Assembly: GCF_001598815.1 (NCBI RefSeq)
Contig: NZ_BCZQ01000031.1
Span: 1-63,345, forward strand
DNA length: 63,345 bases
Direction of reading: 5' to 3'
Source of the DNA: Sphingopyxis terrae subsp. terrae NBRC 15098
GTDB lineage: Bacteria; Pseudomonadota; Alphaproteobacteria; Sphingomonadales; Sphingomonadaceae
The translations under genes were made by a program, and so were the position numbers. Positions 34,290 through 43,900 of the stretch are shown here, in pieces. Numbering within the stretch: the first letter of the stretch is position 1; the number at the start of each line of letters is the position of its first letter. Below the pieces are notes generated by a model. It saw only the letters and a list, made by a program, of their open reading frames with translations, ran no database searches and had not been told where the DNA came from.

Positions 34290-35842
34290 GCGAATGCGCC
34301 GTGGATGAACCAGCGCATCGTGCCGGTCGCCGGATTGACGCCATCACCAAGCCGGAACAGCCAATAGCGGCCGCCCGTCTCGGTCTCGATCTGGTAATAG
34401 TCGCGGACGATCAGCGCCTTATCCGCTTCGTCACCGTTTTCTCGCCACCACTCTCCGTGGAGGCGTTCCGGGCCATCCCCTCGTGTCACCCGGTAGCGTT
34501 TACGCCGCCATATGAAGAGGCGCGGCGCGTCGTCGGGCAAGAGAGCGACGACGTCGATCGGTTCGGGCCGATCCAACATGCGGGCAGGGCGCGGTAGGTC
34601 GTCATCCCAGTTCGCGCCGCTCTGCTTTGCGAGCGCCGGCAATGAGGTACTCGATCGCTCGGGCATGGCGCTCGCCTGCGGCTGCGCACGGTGAAGGCTG
34701 CGCTGCCCGAAGCGGTTGGCGAGCGCGTCGACGAGTGAGGCGAGGTCAGGTCCGCGCCGGGGGTTCTCCAGTCCTTCGCCCTGTCGCGCAGCCAAAGCGT
34801 CGACAAGCGGCGTCACCAAGGTCATCGCTTCGATGCCAAGGCCTGGCTCGATTGTCTCGATCTTCGCGCAGAGAAGCTTGGCGAGGTGGCGGACATCGCG
34901 CGACGCCACCGCTGTGCCAATGCGGATCGCCTGGTTGTGGCCGTCCACGCGATGGAAATAGCAATCGAGCCTGCGCGCGCCCTTGCCGATGCAGGCGAGC
35001 TGCCCGACTATATCGCTCACCAGATCACCAATCACCTGGGCGAAAGCTTCAGGCGTCGAGATCGGCTCCATGAAACCGCGCCGCGCGCGCGGCAGATGCT
35101 CAGGGAGGATCGGCTCGATCGGCTCGCGCAGGAGCCCGAGCGCCTGATCCAATCGCCGATGCAATTCGCGGCCGAACCGTTTGGCAAGCGGGGCGCGGGG
35201 CGTTCCGATGAGTTGCTCGATCCGTTCGAAGCCGAGCCGGCGTAGGCCATCGACATCGCTCGCCGGCAATCGCAACGCCGATATCGGCAGGATTGCGATA
35301 GCCGCGCGGTGGGCGCCCGGTTCGATCGTCACCGGCCGCCCGGCGGGTACATGCCGCGCCACGGCATGCGCGCAGCCGGCGGTGTCGGCGACCGCGATCT
35401 GCAGGTTCAGGCCCGATGCCGCCACCCGCCGGTGGAGATCCTTGAGCAGGGCCTTTTCCGTGCCGAAAAGCCCTGCGCAGCCTGTGATGTCGAGCCATAT
35501 CCCATCGGGCGCGTCTGGCGAGACGAACGGGGAATATCGGCGCCCCGCCCATAGCGCGAGATCGCGCAGGCCTTGGAGGTCGCTCTCGGGTTCGGCATCG
35601 ACGACCTGCAGTTCTGGCGCGAGCGAGCGCGCCTTCGTCACGGTCATGCCTGTGCGGATACCGAGCGCTCGGGCCTCGGCATCGATTGCGGCGATGATCC
35701 GCCTTCCATGATCCGGTATTGCCGTCGCGATTGGATGCCCCAGGGCTAGGCCGTCCCGGCGGTCAGGCGACAATTTTGCGATCTTCCGCCGCAGCCGGTC
35801 GGTCGACCAGTGCGGCAGGAAGAGCGATACGACCCGTCGCAT
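34286..35842 (-). CDS. imuB: ImuB, Y-family polymerase-like mutasome scaffold
   Basis: The 518-residue protein starts [20 protein letters not shown], typical of ImuB, and keeps the Y-family fold ([22 protein letters not shown]) but with Thr after the Asp where active enzymes have Glu, so the catalytic pair is lost, as known for ImuB. It bridges DnaE2, the beta clamp and ImuA. A clamp-binding-like stretch lies near the C-terminal third. The start at 35842 is chosen over a longer open frame because homologues start at MRRVVS; it makes an 80-base overlap with imuA. Confidence 0.93.
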   Translation of the reverse strand: MRRVVSLFLPHWSTDRLRRKIAKLSPDRRDGLALGHPIATAIPDHGRRIIAAIDAEARALGIRTGMTVTKARSLAPELQVVDAEPESDLQGLRDLALWAGRRYSPFVSPDAPDGIWLDITGCAGLFGTEKALLKDLHRRVAASGLNLQIAVADTAGCAHAVARHVPAGRPVTIEPGAHRAAIAILPISALRLPASDVDGLRRLGFERIEQLIGTPRAPLAKRFGRELHRRLDQALGLLREPIEPILPEHLPRARRGFMEPISTPEAFAQVIGDLVSDIVGQLACIGKGARRLDCYFHRVDGHNQAIRIGTAVASRDVRHLAKLLCAKIETIEPGLGIEAMTLVTPLVDALAARQGEGLENPRRGPDLASLVDALANRFGQRSLHRAQPQASAMPERSSTSLPALAKQSGANWDDDLPRPARMLDRPEPIDVVALLPDDAPRLFIWRRKRYRVTRGDGPERLHGEWWRENGDEADKALIVRDYYQIETETGGRYWLFRLGDGVNPATGTMRWFIHGAFA

Positions 35843-36494
35843 CGCACGCCTCCACGATCCAGGCGTGCGGATTGCCACCGCGCACACGTTCCAAATCCAC
35901 TTGCCAGCGTGGCCGCCCCAGGCTCGGTATCCCGAGATCCTCACTCGGCGAAGCCGTGACCCGCCATCGCGTTACCGCGGCCGTTCCTTCTGCCGCTTGT
36001 TCGGCCTTCGCTGCGCGCCGGAAGATGAACGCGGTGACGCCCGAGCTCTCAGCGGCCAACTGTAGCCGCTTCGATGCGGTAGTGGAATATTTCGCTACCT
36101 CTCCAACAACGCCGGCAATGCCAGCGTGCCTCAGGCATTCCTCCACAGCGAGCAGGACATTGGTGTCGCTGCCCGCCTCGACGTAGATCACCCTGTCGGG
36201 ATGGAGGCCCGCGAGATGAAGGGCGGGGGCGAACAGGTCGCGCCAGCGAAGGCACCAAAGCACCGGCCCGTTGATGCGGGCAAGGATTCCAGCCAAAAAG
36301 ATCGTCGCACTCGCGTCGTCAGCGAGTTCGGGACTTCCGGCGATCTCATGCAGTGCGCCCGCGGCAATGCCGCCGCCTGGCAATCGTTGATCTAGCTCGC
36401 CGATCCCAAACGGAATCGCGCCGTGCTGAGCGCCCGTCCCCTCGATACGCGCAATGCGCGCTCGCAGATCTTCGAGGATGGTGGACTGACGCAT
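35763..36494 (-). CDS. imuA: ImuA, RecA-like mutasome protein
   Basis: The 243-residue protein begins MRQSTILEDLRARIARIEG, followed by IPFGIGELDQRLPGGGIAAGALHEI, the conserved entry of ImuA/SulA-like RecA folds, then WCLRWRDLFAPALHLAGLHPDRVIYVEAGSD. It works with ImuB and DnaE2 in damage-induced mutagenesis. A TTG three codons earlier is ignored; ATG 36492-36494 is used. A LexA box lies 32 bases upstream, so the three genes should be SOS-induced as one operon (imuA-imuB-dnaE2). Confidence 0.92.
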   Translation of the reverse strand: MRQSTILEDLRARIARIEGTGAQHGAIPFGIGELDQRLPGGGIAAGALHEIAGSPELADDASATIFLAGILARINGPVLWCLRWRDLFAPALHLAGLHPDRVIYVEAGSDTNVLLAVEECLRHAGIAGVVGEVAKYSTTASKRLQLAAESSGVTAFIFRRAAKAEQAAEGTAAVTRWRVTASPSEDLGIPSLGRPRWQVDLERVRGGNPHAWIVEACDATGRIALPAALVDRPAAAEDRKIVA

Positions 36495-36525
36495 GGCATT
36501 CAAGAGACTCGGCAGACGTTGGTTC

Positions 36526-36540
36526 GTTCCTTATTTGTTC
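36526..36540 (-). promoter_or_regulatory. LexA (SOS) box before imuA
   Basis: GTTC-CTTATTT-GTTC matches the alphaproteobacterial LexA site GTTC-N7-GTTC exactly. It is 32 bases upstream of the imuA start on the minus strand, in the expected promoter position, and predicts repression by LexA and induction by DNA damage. Confidence 0.85.
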
Positions 36541-36670
36541 TCCGATGACCGAAGGAGTCAAGCTGCGCTTTCCGAGCCCGACCCCAGAACCGCTGAATCG
36601 GGCAGAAAAAAATCCCTGAAGAGCGATGAGAGGGATTCACATTGGCTTTGATGAGACGTAGATTCACTCT

Positions 36671-37204
36671 ATGTTCCATCAGGCAGATTTCTTCGAACAG
36701 GCCGCTGTTGCCCGCAAGAGCATGGACATGCCGGCGCTCATGGCGGCCATCGCTGCAGCATCTCCACGCCCGAAATTCAGCTATATGCTTCTCCAGCTGA
36801 TTGCGGAGATTGCAGACGAACGAGGAAGCGCAGGCCCGAACGTGTTGATCGACGGCGCCGCCGTTCCTGTCAGGGACTGGCTCTGCGATGCGCTTGTCCC
36901 GATGGCGCAGCGCGATGCTAGGCGCCGATCGACAGTCGAAACCGTGCGCGTGGAGCTTGAAGAGGCCAAGGCGCTTCCCGCCGATCCTGCAGAAGCTGAA
37001 CGTCATGTCGAAGCAAAGGTTCGAGAGCGCGTGCGCCGTTCGGGTCGATGCAATGTCAGTCGCGCAGTATCGGATCTGTGCAAGATTGGCCTGTTACGCC
37101 GCCATTATCAGGGATACCGGGTCGACCATCAGAACCGCGGCGCACAGCGCGAGGCGGTCTATACCGTGACCCCTGAAGTGTTGGCAGTACTGCGCAGACG
37201 CTGA
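36671..37204 (+). CDS. conserved protein with winged-helix-like C-terminus (177 aa)
   Basis: The product begins MFHQADFFEQAAVARKSMDMP and ends RCNVSRAVSDLCKIGLLRRHYQGYRVDHQNRGAQREAVYTVTPEVL, a helix-turn-wing arrangement with a basic recognition-like helix that should bind DNA. The middle is charged helix. It is divergent from imuA and shares the 176-base gap carrying the LexA box, which may control both. It lies upstream of the recombinase. The family is not recognised by name. Confidence 0.65.
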   Translation: MFHQADFFEQAAVARKSMDMPALMAAIAAASPRPKFSYMLLQLIAEIADERGSAGPNVLIDGAAVPVRDWLCDALVPMAQRDARRRSTVETVRVELEEAKALPADPAEAERHVEAKVRERVRRSGRCNVSRAVSDLCKIGLLRRHYQGYRVDHQNRGAQREAVYTVTPEVLAVLRRR

Positions 37205-37512
37205 GCTTCACGCTAATTTGTGCCTGACAAGCGGAACTACATGGCGGTGCGCCTCGATTTTCGGCAGGCTCGCAGGCTTGCAAGCATTCACAGTGCCGCG
37301 ATCGTCGCCGCGAGCGCGCCGCCTCGGTCCGTCGATCGGACAGGTGACCAAACATGAAGCGCGAAATCCTGATGTCGCCGGCCGCGAGCCGATCAAAGCC
37401 TGAGGCGATCGAGCGTCGGCGAGCCACGAGATGGCGGCGGCTTGTGTCCGATAAACGCGATTCTCGGACATAGGATTTGGCTTTGAGAGGTGGCTCCGTT
37501 AGGCTGCACGAG
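37205..37512. other. 308-base non-coding region upstream of the recombinase
   Basis: No supported gene. Its main feature is the 26-base near-palindrome at 37445-37470. Short GC-rich words (GCAGGCTCGCAGGCTTGCAAGC near 37265) also repeat. The region must carry the promoter for the recombinase-Fic pair. Confidence 0.45.
37445..37470. promoter_or_regulatory. 26-base near-palindrome, candidate recombinase core or operator site
   Basis: TGTCCGA (37445-37451) and TCGGACA (37464-37470) are exact inverted arms, and the inner bases keep symmetry around CGCG (22 of 26 positions). Tyrosine recombinases bind inverted arms of this sort around a 6-8 base crossover region. It lies 43 bases before the recombinase ATG at 37513 and seven before an alternative TTG. 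Confidence 0.5.
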
Positions 37513-38514
37513 ATGGCCCGCGACCTGCTTCCGATCTCGACCAACCTTCCAGCCGACCTTCTCGCGGAGATCGAAGGCGCGCGCGACACGCTGGCTGCCT
37601 CCAAAGCTGGGTCGACCCAGAAAGCCTATTCCTCGGACTGGGAGCGCTTCTGTGACTTTTGCGACGCCCGCAACGTCGAGGCGTTGCCGGCGCACCCCGA
37701 CATCGTAGCCCTGTTCGCCCATGTCGAGGCTGAGGCAGGCATCGCGCCGGTGACGATCGGCCGGCGGATCGCAGCGATCAACCATCACCACAGGGACGCG
37801 GGTCTCGCCTCGCCGAGCGCGCGGGACGCCGCCGGCCTCATCGCGCAGATGATGGCGGGCGTGCGCCGCAAATATGCGCGCAAGAAGGATCAGAAAGCGC
37901 CAGCGGCAGCGGACGTACTCACAGCGATGCTCGCGACGATCAAGGGCAAAGGTCTGCGCGCCAAACGCGATCGCGCCATTCTAGCGGTCGGCATGGCCGG
38001 CGCGTTCCGCCGCTCTGAAATTGCCGCCATGCGGTTACCCGACCTCACCTTCGAGGCGTCCGGTGCGCGGATCACGGTCCCACGCTCGAAAGGCGATCAA
38101 GATGCGGAAGGCCAGGAGATCGCAATTCCCGAAGGCCGACACATCCGGCCCGTAAACCTGCTCAACGATTGGTTGGAGGCTGCGGATCTCACCCGACCGG
38201 ATCCCGTAAACGGCAAGCCGCGGGAAGGCCCAGTGTTTCGCCGGCTGACCCGGGGGGATGAGCTGACGGCCGATCCGATCACCGACAAGACCGTGGCCCG
38301 GCTGGTGAAGGCATGCGCTTCGGCCGCCGGACTCGACCCGGCCTTGTTCTCGGGACATTCGCTGCGCGCCGGCTTTCTGACCGAAGCGGCCGCCAAACGT
38401 GCGAACCTGTTCAAGATGAAGGACCACTCGCGGCACAAGTCGCTCGACACGGTCGCGGGCTATGTCCGCGATGCTGCGATGTTCGACGATCATGCCGGTG
38501 AGGAGTTTCTGTAG
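37513..38514 (+). CDS. tyrosine recombinase / integrase
   Basis: The 333-residue protein has an N-terminal SAM-like core-binding domain (STQKAYSSDWERFCDFCDARN) and the catalytic domain with Arg167 (AFRRSE), His282-x-x-Arg285 (GHSLRAGF), His308 and Tyr317 (TVAGYVRD), the complete R-H-R-H-Y set. It should cut and rejoin DNA at short inverted sites. The ATG at 37513 is used; an in-frame TTG at 37477 with AGGA before it is possible and would add 12 residues. Its stop overlaps the GTG start of the Fic gene. Confidence 0.88.
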   Translation: MARDLLPISTNLPADLLAEIEGARDTLAASKAGSTQKAYSSDWERFCDFCDARNVEALPAHPDIVALFAHVEAEAGIAPVTIGRRIAAINHHHRDAGLASPSARDAAGLIAQMMAGVRRKYARKKDQKAPAAADVLTAMLATIKGKGLRAKRDRAILAVGMAGAFRRSEIAAMRLPDLTFEASGARITVPRSKGDQDAEGQEIAIPEGRHIRPVNLLNDWLEAADLTRPDPVNGKPREGPVFRRLTRGDELTADPITDKTVARLVKACASAAGLDPALFSGHSLRAGFLTEAAAKRANLFKMKDHSRHKSLDTVAGYVRDAAMFDDHAGEEFL

Positions 38515-39197
38515 TGCCGGCTACTGGCGCAGTGCCAGAATGGCAGGCCTACACCATGCCGAATTACCATGCGGCGATGACACAGGCGTGCACCGATCTC
38601 CAACGGCGCATCCTTGTCGACGCCGCCTATCGGTCATCCATACTGACCGATCCGCGAAACCTTCACCGAACCTTGTTTGAAGAATTCACCCCGCCCGGTT
38701 TTTCCGAATATGCCGGCACCTGCAGGGGCACGGTGGGGACTTCACTCGAGCGCCGCCGCATGGGCGCTCCGCAGATTCTTAGCCCGCAAAAGAGCTTCTC
38801 CTTCGAAAAGCCGGAGAAAGTCGTGGCGGCACTCGATTTCCTGCTGTCCGAGGTCCGTCGCGAGCTGGTGCCGGCCAGGTCCGCGACGCCTTTCGTGCAG
38901 CTGCTGACGTTGACCCATTTGTTCTGCTGGTTCGGCAAGATCCACCCGTTTCTCGATGGCAACGGCCACGTCCAGCGCGCCTTGTTCGCAGCCGCGGCGA
39001 CCGAGCTGGCAATCCCGCTCGCGCCACGCTTCGCCATCCATCCGCGTCCGTTCGACAGCCTGCTTGCCTGGCCGCTTGAGATGTTCACCCGGGCCGCTCC
39101 CGACCAGCGCGAGCGCTTTCTCGCAATGGTGGCCGAATATCTGAGTGCCTGGCTGGCAGGTCCTTTCGATCTGCCCGCGTGCGGCATTGCGCCGTAA
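38514..39197 (+). CDS. Fic-domain protein coupled to the recombinase
   Basis: The 227-residue protein has the Fic loop IHPFLDGNGHVQRAL (His144 to Arg155), the active site of enzymes that attach AMP or another phospho-group to proteins. The motif is HPFxDGNGxxxR with His in the position often taken by Arg after GNG. I see no inhibitory (S/T)xxxE(G/N) helix. The GTG at 38514 overlaps the recombinase stop TAG by one base, so translation is coupled; an ATG at 38556 is a fallback start. The target is unknown. Confidence 0.8.
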   Translation: MPATGAVPEWQAYTMPNYHAAMTQACTDLQRRILVDAAYRSSILTDPRNLHRTLFEEFTPPGFSEYAGTCRGTVGTSLERRRMGAPQILSPQKSFSFEKPEKVVAALDFLLSEVRRELVPARSATPFVQLLTLTHLFCWFGKIHPFLDGNGHVQRALFAAAATELAIPLAPRFAIHPRPFDSLLAWPLEMFTRAAPDQRERFLAMVAEYLSAWLAGPFDLPACGIAP

Positions 39198-39398
39198 CCG
39201 GTCGGCCCGCCTCAGGGCTCGATCAGCCTATAGCCACGATCGACAAGCAATTTCCGGGTCCAGTCAATTGATGATGGAGGGAGGCCCTTGGCGCGACCCA
39301 CCTATGGCGCCGTAGCCGTGGCGAAACGCCTGCGATGTCCTTCAATTCGTTGCGATCAGACCTGGAACCGGATATAAGCGGCGCCAGGATTTTGCGAT

Positions 39399-39596
39399 AT
39401 GGTCGATACCACCACGTATTTGCTGACACAGCACAACGCTGCCGGACCTATCATTCGGCCCGCCGAGCCGATGCCACATGAGATTTATGGTGACGATGGC
39501 GACGCCGCGCCTTTGACGCGGGGGCGAATGATCGGCGGTATTATATCACTCTTCCTGCTCGCTGCGACCGGGATCTACCTTTTCCTCGTGCTCTGA
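39399..39596 (+). CDS. small membrane protein (65 aa)
   Basis: The product has a polar first half (MVDTTTYLLTQHNAAGPIIR) and one C-terminal membrane helix (IGGIISLFLLAATGIYLFLVL). It stops nine bases before the end of traG, which is transcribed the other way. No family is recognised. Its ribosome site is weak (CGGATA region), so the start is uncertain. The 200 bases before it hold nothing I can identify. Confidence 0.5.
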   Translation: MVDTTTYLLTQHNAAGPIIRPAEPMPHEIYGDDGDAAPLTRGRMIGGIISLFLLAATGIYLFLVL

Positions 39597-39604
39597 ACCT
39601 GATT

Positions 39605-42415
39605 CTACTTCCGTAGATCAGTATCATTGAAAAAGCCCCGATCGTGATCGCGGGCAACCTCTGATTGCAAATCGACGTTCGCTTGGCCGCGATTATTTCG
39701 CGCGGCCTGCGCCGCTGCTCTATCATCATCGAGCTTCGCCCGCCCGTCAGCGATAATTCTCGCGGCAGCGCCAGGGTCTCCCGCACCGCCTCCTTTGCCG
39801 ACCGGGTCAACGCCATGCGGGCGATAGGTCGCGCGGATGCTGTCGGCACTACCGATGTCTATACGATTCACGTCGACCAGCGATGGATCCTGCAAACTGC
39901 CGCTGATCTCGGTCCAAAGCGCGTCGCGTTTCTCCTGGGCCCATTGCTGGATCATCGCTTCACGCACCGCGCGCTGCTGCGGCGTGAGATTGGTTGCCCA
40001 AAGCTCGGGGGCATCCATATTCGGATGAAGCGCCTGCTGCTGCCGATACCATTGCGCGAGGTCCTGACTCATATTCTCGCTGAGCTGCATACCGTGAGAC
40101 TCAGCAAAGCTGGCATCGCGCGCGAGCGATTGCGACAATTCTTCCATGCGCCGGGCAGCTTCGGAATAGGATCGTGCCCGGGAAAGCGCGTCCTCGGTGC
40201 CTTGAGAGGAGGAAACCGTCGACGATCCGCGGCTGAATGTCCCTGAACGCACATAAGTGCCGTCGGAGGTAGATGCTCCACTACCGCTCGAGTGCTCGTC
40301 CCGGACGCCGCTCGACGACGAGCTCGAGTTATCCGTCGAACGAGTTTCGTCCGTGCCATACCGCAAGGTATCCTGCTGGTTGCCGGTCTTGCTGACTCCG
40401 ATGTTTCCGCCGACATTGGGCAGCAGTCCGCGGCCACCGGATTTTCCACCACCCTGCCGTCCAGCACCGCCGATCCCGCCTGTCAGCCCGCCTGTGACCT
40501 GGTCGAGCGTTCCTGCCGACCGCTCGTGGCCTTGCGAAATTCTCTGGCTTTGGCCTGTCGACGAGCGTTCCTCCATTCCCTGCGAGCTGGACCCCGTTGT
40601 CCGATCAAATTGTTCGAGGTTGGTGTTCGCGGTGCGCCCGCTTCCTGACTCGAAGCCGGACGAGCGCTCCGAAGATGTACCGAACGCACTGCGGTTCGTG
40701 TGAGTGCTGGTGAGAATGTCCTGGGCCGCATTTTCGTAGGCTTGGGCTTGTCGATGCGCCTGGCTCGCCATCTCCCGCCATTCGGCGACCGTCCCGCTGT
40801 TCATGGTCGGGGTAAAGCCGAGGCGCGATATTGCCCCGTTCATATCAATTACGTCCTGGCCGTTGCCAAAGCCCGACACGACCGCGCCATTGTCCTGTCG
40901 CCAACCGACGCTGGTCGCGCCGCCCATGAAACTCGGCGCTACGGACCACTGATCGCTCTGCCGCATGTTCGACGTCGCGTTTGCCCAGCTCACATTGCCG
41001 TAGGAATAGTTGCCCGTAGTCTGCTCCAGTGCCGCCGCCTCGGCAGCATTCTGCGCTGGCGCGAGCATCGAGGTAGCTTGACCCGCGATCGACATCGCAC
41101 CGCGCGCAAGCCCCGCGGCCAGGAACGGAATGCTCATCAGCATGAAGCCGGCGATCGTCGCCGTCTCCCCGTTCACCGCGCCGATGCCGGCGTAGGTGCC
41201 TAGCGTGACCCCGCCGGCGGCGACGCCAGCAGAGGCAGCCTCCGCCCGCGTCATGCAGATCATATGGAGGATGACGTAGAGCGGTCCCCAGGCAGCGAGA
41301 TAGAAGAACCCCATCGCATAGCCCTTGAGCGACGCGAGCCCGGTTTGCGGCATCAGAAAAAGCGGGAAGATCACCGGAAACATCGCGAAGAACACGACGG
41401 TCAGCACGATATTGAGAATCGGCACCCAAGCCATCGCCTGCTGCGCGATCGAATTGTAGGTGTTGCGCGCCTGGATGTCGGCTCGGGTCTGCGCGAACGT
41501 GTCGATCGTCGCCGCGCCCGATCCACCCGCCATACTATTTCGCGCCTGCATGAACGCGTTGATCGCCGTGTTCTGCCGCATGGAATCGCTATAGCTGCTG
41601 CCCGAGCCGGTGAACGCGGCGTTCGCGATCGGCAGATCATGTTTGAGCTTGTCAGCAGCCAACGCATTGCTGAGCTTCGGATATAGCTCCTTCCCCCACA
41701 ACGGGGTGTTCGCTTCGATCATCGGTGCCCAGCGGGCATCGAGCATCTGATAGGCTTGCCGGCACGTGACGATCGCGCTGGTGACGGTCCCGTCTCCTTG
41801 TCGCTCCAGCCATTCCTGCGAGCGGGCCTCCGAACCCGGCCCGATGTCGCTCCACAGATTCTTCGACTGAGCAAGGACAGTGAGCGACTTCCGGTAGAGC
41901 ATGACATCGCCGAACAGGCACTTCTTGAAATGCTCCTCGAGATTCGTCGAGAACTCGGCATCGCGGATGATGAAATTGCGGGTCGCATCGAATAGTCGTG
42001 CGCCATAGACCATGCCGTTCGTCGAATAGCTGAGCTCGCCAGGCATGACGAACACCGTTTCGGCCGTTCGGGTCAGCCAGTCGCCGATCTGGGTCGTGAA
42101 GCTCGCCAACACTCCGAGTCCCAAGGGAACGTTGGCGACGGTCGCCGGTGCGAGCGAAGGGTTTATTCGATCGGTCACCTTCACGTCGATGGTGGGCACC
42201 ATTAAGCAGAGATAGATCAAGGTGGACTGGAGGAACCAGTTCATCCAGACGCGGAAATTTAGCGTAAAGGCAACGACGAGCAGCGAGTAAATCAGGCCCA
42301 TCACCATGACGACGCGGATAAGGGATCGATACCCCCCGCCTCCAGACCAGGCGGCGACGGCATTGAAGGTGTTGACGAGATACTCGCCGCCGCCGACCGT
42401 GAAAACCTCCAGCAT
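39605..42415 (-). CDS. traG: conjugal transfer mating-pair stabilisation protein TraG
   Basis: The 936-residue protein starts MLEVFTVGGGEYLVNTFNAV, the signature of TraG-N, with several membrane helices in the first 130 residues and again near 330-440 (WVPILNIVLTVVFFAMFPVIFPLFLM). The later 480 residues are periplasmic, Ser/Gly/Gln-rich and probably disordered with coiled parts. In F-type systems TraG helps pilus assembly, mating-pair stabilisation and entry exclusion recognition. It is the last gene of the long tra operon, 18 bases behind traH. Confidence 0.9.
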   Translation of the reverse strand: MLEVFTVGGGEYLVNTFNAVAAWSGGGGYRSLIRVVMVMGLIYSLLVVAFTLNFRVWMNWFLQSTLIYLCLMVPTIDVKVTDRINPSLAPATVANVPLGLGVLASFTTQIGDWLTRTAETVFVMPGELSYSTNGMVYGARLFDATRNFIIRDAEFSTNLEEHFKKCLFGDVMLYRKSLTVLAQSKNLWSDIGPGSEARSQEWLERQGDGTVTSAIVTCRQAYQMLDARWAPMIEANTPLWGKELYPKLSNALAADKLKHDLPIANAAFTGSGSSYSDSMRQNTAINAFMQARNSMAGGSGAATIDTFAQTRADIQARNTYNSIAQQAMAWVPILNIVLTVVFFAMFPVIFPLFLMPQTGLASLKGYAMGFFYLAAWGPLYVILHMICMTRAEAASAGVAAGGVTLGTYAGIGAVNGETATIAGFMLMSIPFLAAGLARGAMSIAGQATSMLAPAQNAAEAAALEQTTGNYSYGNVSWANATSNMRQSDQWSVAPSFMGGATSVGWRQDNGAVVSGFGNGQDVIDMNGAISRLGFTPTMNSGTVAEWREMASQAHRQAQAYENAAQDILTSTHTNRSAFGTSSERSSGFESGSGRTANTNLEQFDRTTGSSSQGMEERSSTGQSQRISQGHERSAGTLDQVTGGLTGGIGGAGRQGGGKSGGRGLLPNVGGNIGVSKTGNQQDTLRYGTDETRSTDNSSSSSSGVRDEHSSGSGASTSDGTYVRSGTFSRGSSTVSSSQGTEDALSRARSYSEAARRMEELSQSLARDASFAESHGMQLSENMSQDLAQWYRQQQALHPNMDAPELWATNLTPQQRAVREAMIQQWAQEKRDALWTEISGSLQDPSLVDVNRIDIGSADSIRATYRPHGVDPVGKGGGAGDPGAAARIIADGRAKLDDDRAAAQAARNNRGQANVDLQSEVARDHDRGFFNDTDLRK

Positions 42416-42433
42416 TGCCTCGCTCCCACGCTC

Positions 42434-43900
42434 CTACATCAGGCCTTGGGCGTTTAGCCCGCGAGAAAAGTTGAGGGCGGAAGACATCCCGGGTGTCATC
42501 GAGTTTTGAAGGGTCGACTCAAGCATGATGCTGCGATCGATGATCTGCATCGTCACCTGCAGTTTGTTCGAAAGCTTCACATCGCGCTGCGCGAACTTCT
42601 GCCGGGTTGCGGCAATCTGCTGTTTCCACTGCGTCGCGGTCGCTTGATCGAAGGTCTGGTAGTGCGTCTGCGCCTGCTCGACGCGGTCGAGCATATTGTC
42701 GAGCATGGCCGCCAGGAGATCGACTGCCACGATCTCCGACAGCGTCTGGATTTCGCCGTCCGTGAGCGCATAGTGGGCGTAGGCCTGAACGGCGAGGATT
42801 TTGTAAATCGGCACGGTCGCCAGGTTGAGCAGCTGCTTCTCGGCAGCATCGAGCGCCGTGTCGGTCCGGATTTTACTACTCATCGATCGGATCATCGACG
42901 CTATACGGGGCCGTAACGCAGACGAGGCCGGCACGGTGAGTGTTTGCTCCCCGACATCGTAGCAATTGGTGTCGTTGCATTTCAGCATCTTCACCGCCGG
43001 GGCATCGGCAGTGCCATCGAGCAAAGCCGTCACCACAGCTTCTTCCGCCGGCCCGAACATCACGACCTTGCCGCCAACCGATGGGTCGGTTGAGGGTGTG
43101 GTGACGACGGTACCGACCAACGTCATGATATATTCCGAGAAGGACTGGTCAAAGGCGCCGAACTTGGCGGATTTCTTCAGGGCCTCCCACGTATAGTTAT
43201 GGGGCTCGCCGACGAGCTGGTCCTTCATGCTGGCATCGGTGTTGCCAGCTATGGTGCTGTCGCGTCTGTTTCCGTTGTTGCAGCCCTGTCGCGAGGCCGC
43301 CCAATCCGAGAAAACGCCCTGGCTGTTGCCGACAGCCTCACAGATCGTGGCGCGTGTGGTCTCCATCTGCGGCCAGATGCCGCCAACCAGGGCCTGCGCC
43401 GTCTCGCAGCTCGAGATATTCATCTGGTTGAGAAGCTGAGCCTTCTGGCTGAACTCATCCATGACCTTACCGATCTCGGGCGACACGGAGTCGATCGCCA
43501 GCTTGAACGCGAAACCCAGCGCGTTGTTGGCCGTGGCTTTCAGCATCGCCACGATCTCCGAGGCGTTGATGAACGAGAAGCTGCCGGCGAACAGGTCGAT
43601 ACCGCCGCACCCAGCCCGCGCGCCCGGTAATTGCAGATTGAACGGCGACACGCTCTTCTGAGGAAAACGCGTCCAGACATTCCCGAGCGAGTAGTACCCC
43701 GCGGATTGCCCCTGGAAGGCGGTTGGGCCGGTGACGTTGGCGGCGCCGCCTGCATCGTTGAAGAAACCATTCATCTGGGACGCGACGTCGGCCCGCGCCA
43801 CGCCGGTCATGGCAAAATGCGATGCCGCCGCCAGGGCGAGACCAGTTGCGAGCCTCTGCCCTAGCAATCGGCCCGATCGCTTCTTTCCTGAACGTGCCAT
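42434..43900 (-). CDS. traH: conjugal transfer pilus assembly protein TraH
   Basis: The 488-residue protein has a signal peptide (GLALAAASHFAMTGVARA) and the TraH pattern: VASQMNGFFNDAGGAANVTGPTAFQGQSAGYYSLG, then RAGCGGIDLFAGSFSFINASEIVAMLK with the conserved Cys, and a coiled C-terminal region. TraH is a periplasmic or outer-membrane-associated factor needed for pilus outgrowth in F-type systems. Its start and the stop of traF share one base (43900), so the two are coupled. Confidence 0.92.
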   Translation of the reverse strand: MARSGKKRSGRLLGQRLATGLALAAASHFAMTGVARADVASQMNGFFNDAGGAANVTGPTAFQGQSAGYYSLGNVWTRFPQKSVSPFNLQLPGARAGCGGIDLFAGSFSFINASEIVAMLKATANNALGFAFKLAIDSVSPEIGKVMDEFSQKAQLLNQMNISSCETAQALVGGIWPQMETTRATICEAVGNSQGVFSDWAASRQGCNNGNRRDSTIAGNTDASMKDQLVGEPHNYTWEALKKSAKFGAFDQSFSEYIMTLVGTVVTTPSTDPSVGGKVVMFGPAEEAVVTALLDGTADAPAVKMLKCNDTNCYDVGEQTLTVPASSALRPRIASMIRSMSSKIRTDTALDAAEKQLLNLATVPIYKILAVQAYAHYALTDGEIQTLSEIVAVDLLAAMLDNMLDRVEQAQTHYQTFDQATATQWKQQIAATRQKFAQRDVKLSNKLQVTMQIIDRSIMLESTLQNSMTPGMSSALNFSRGLNAQGLM

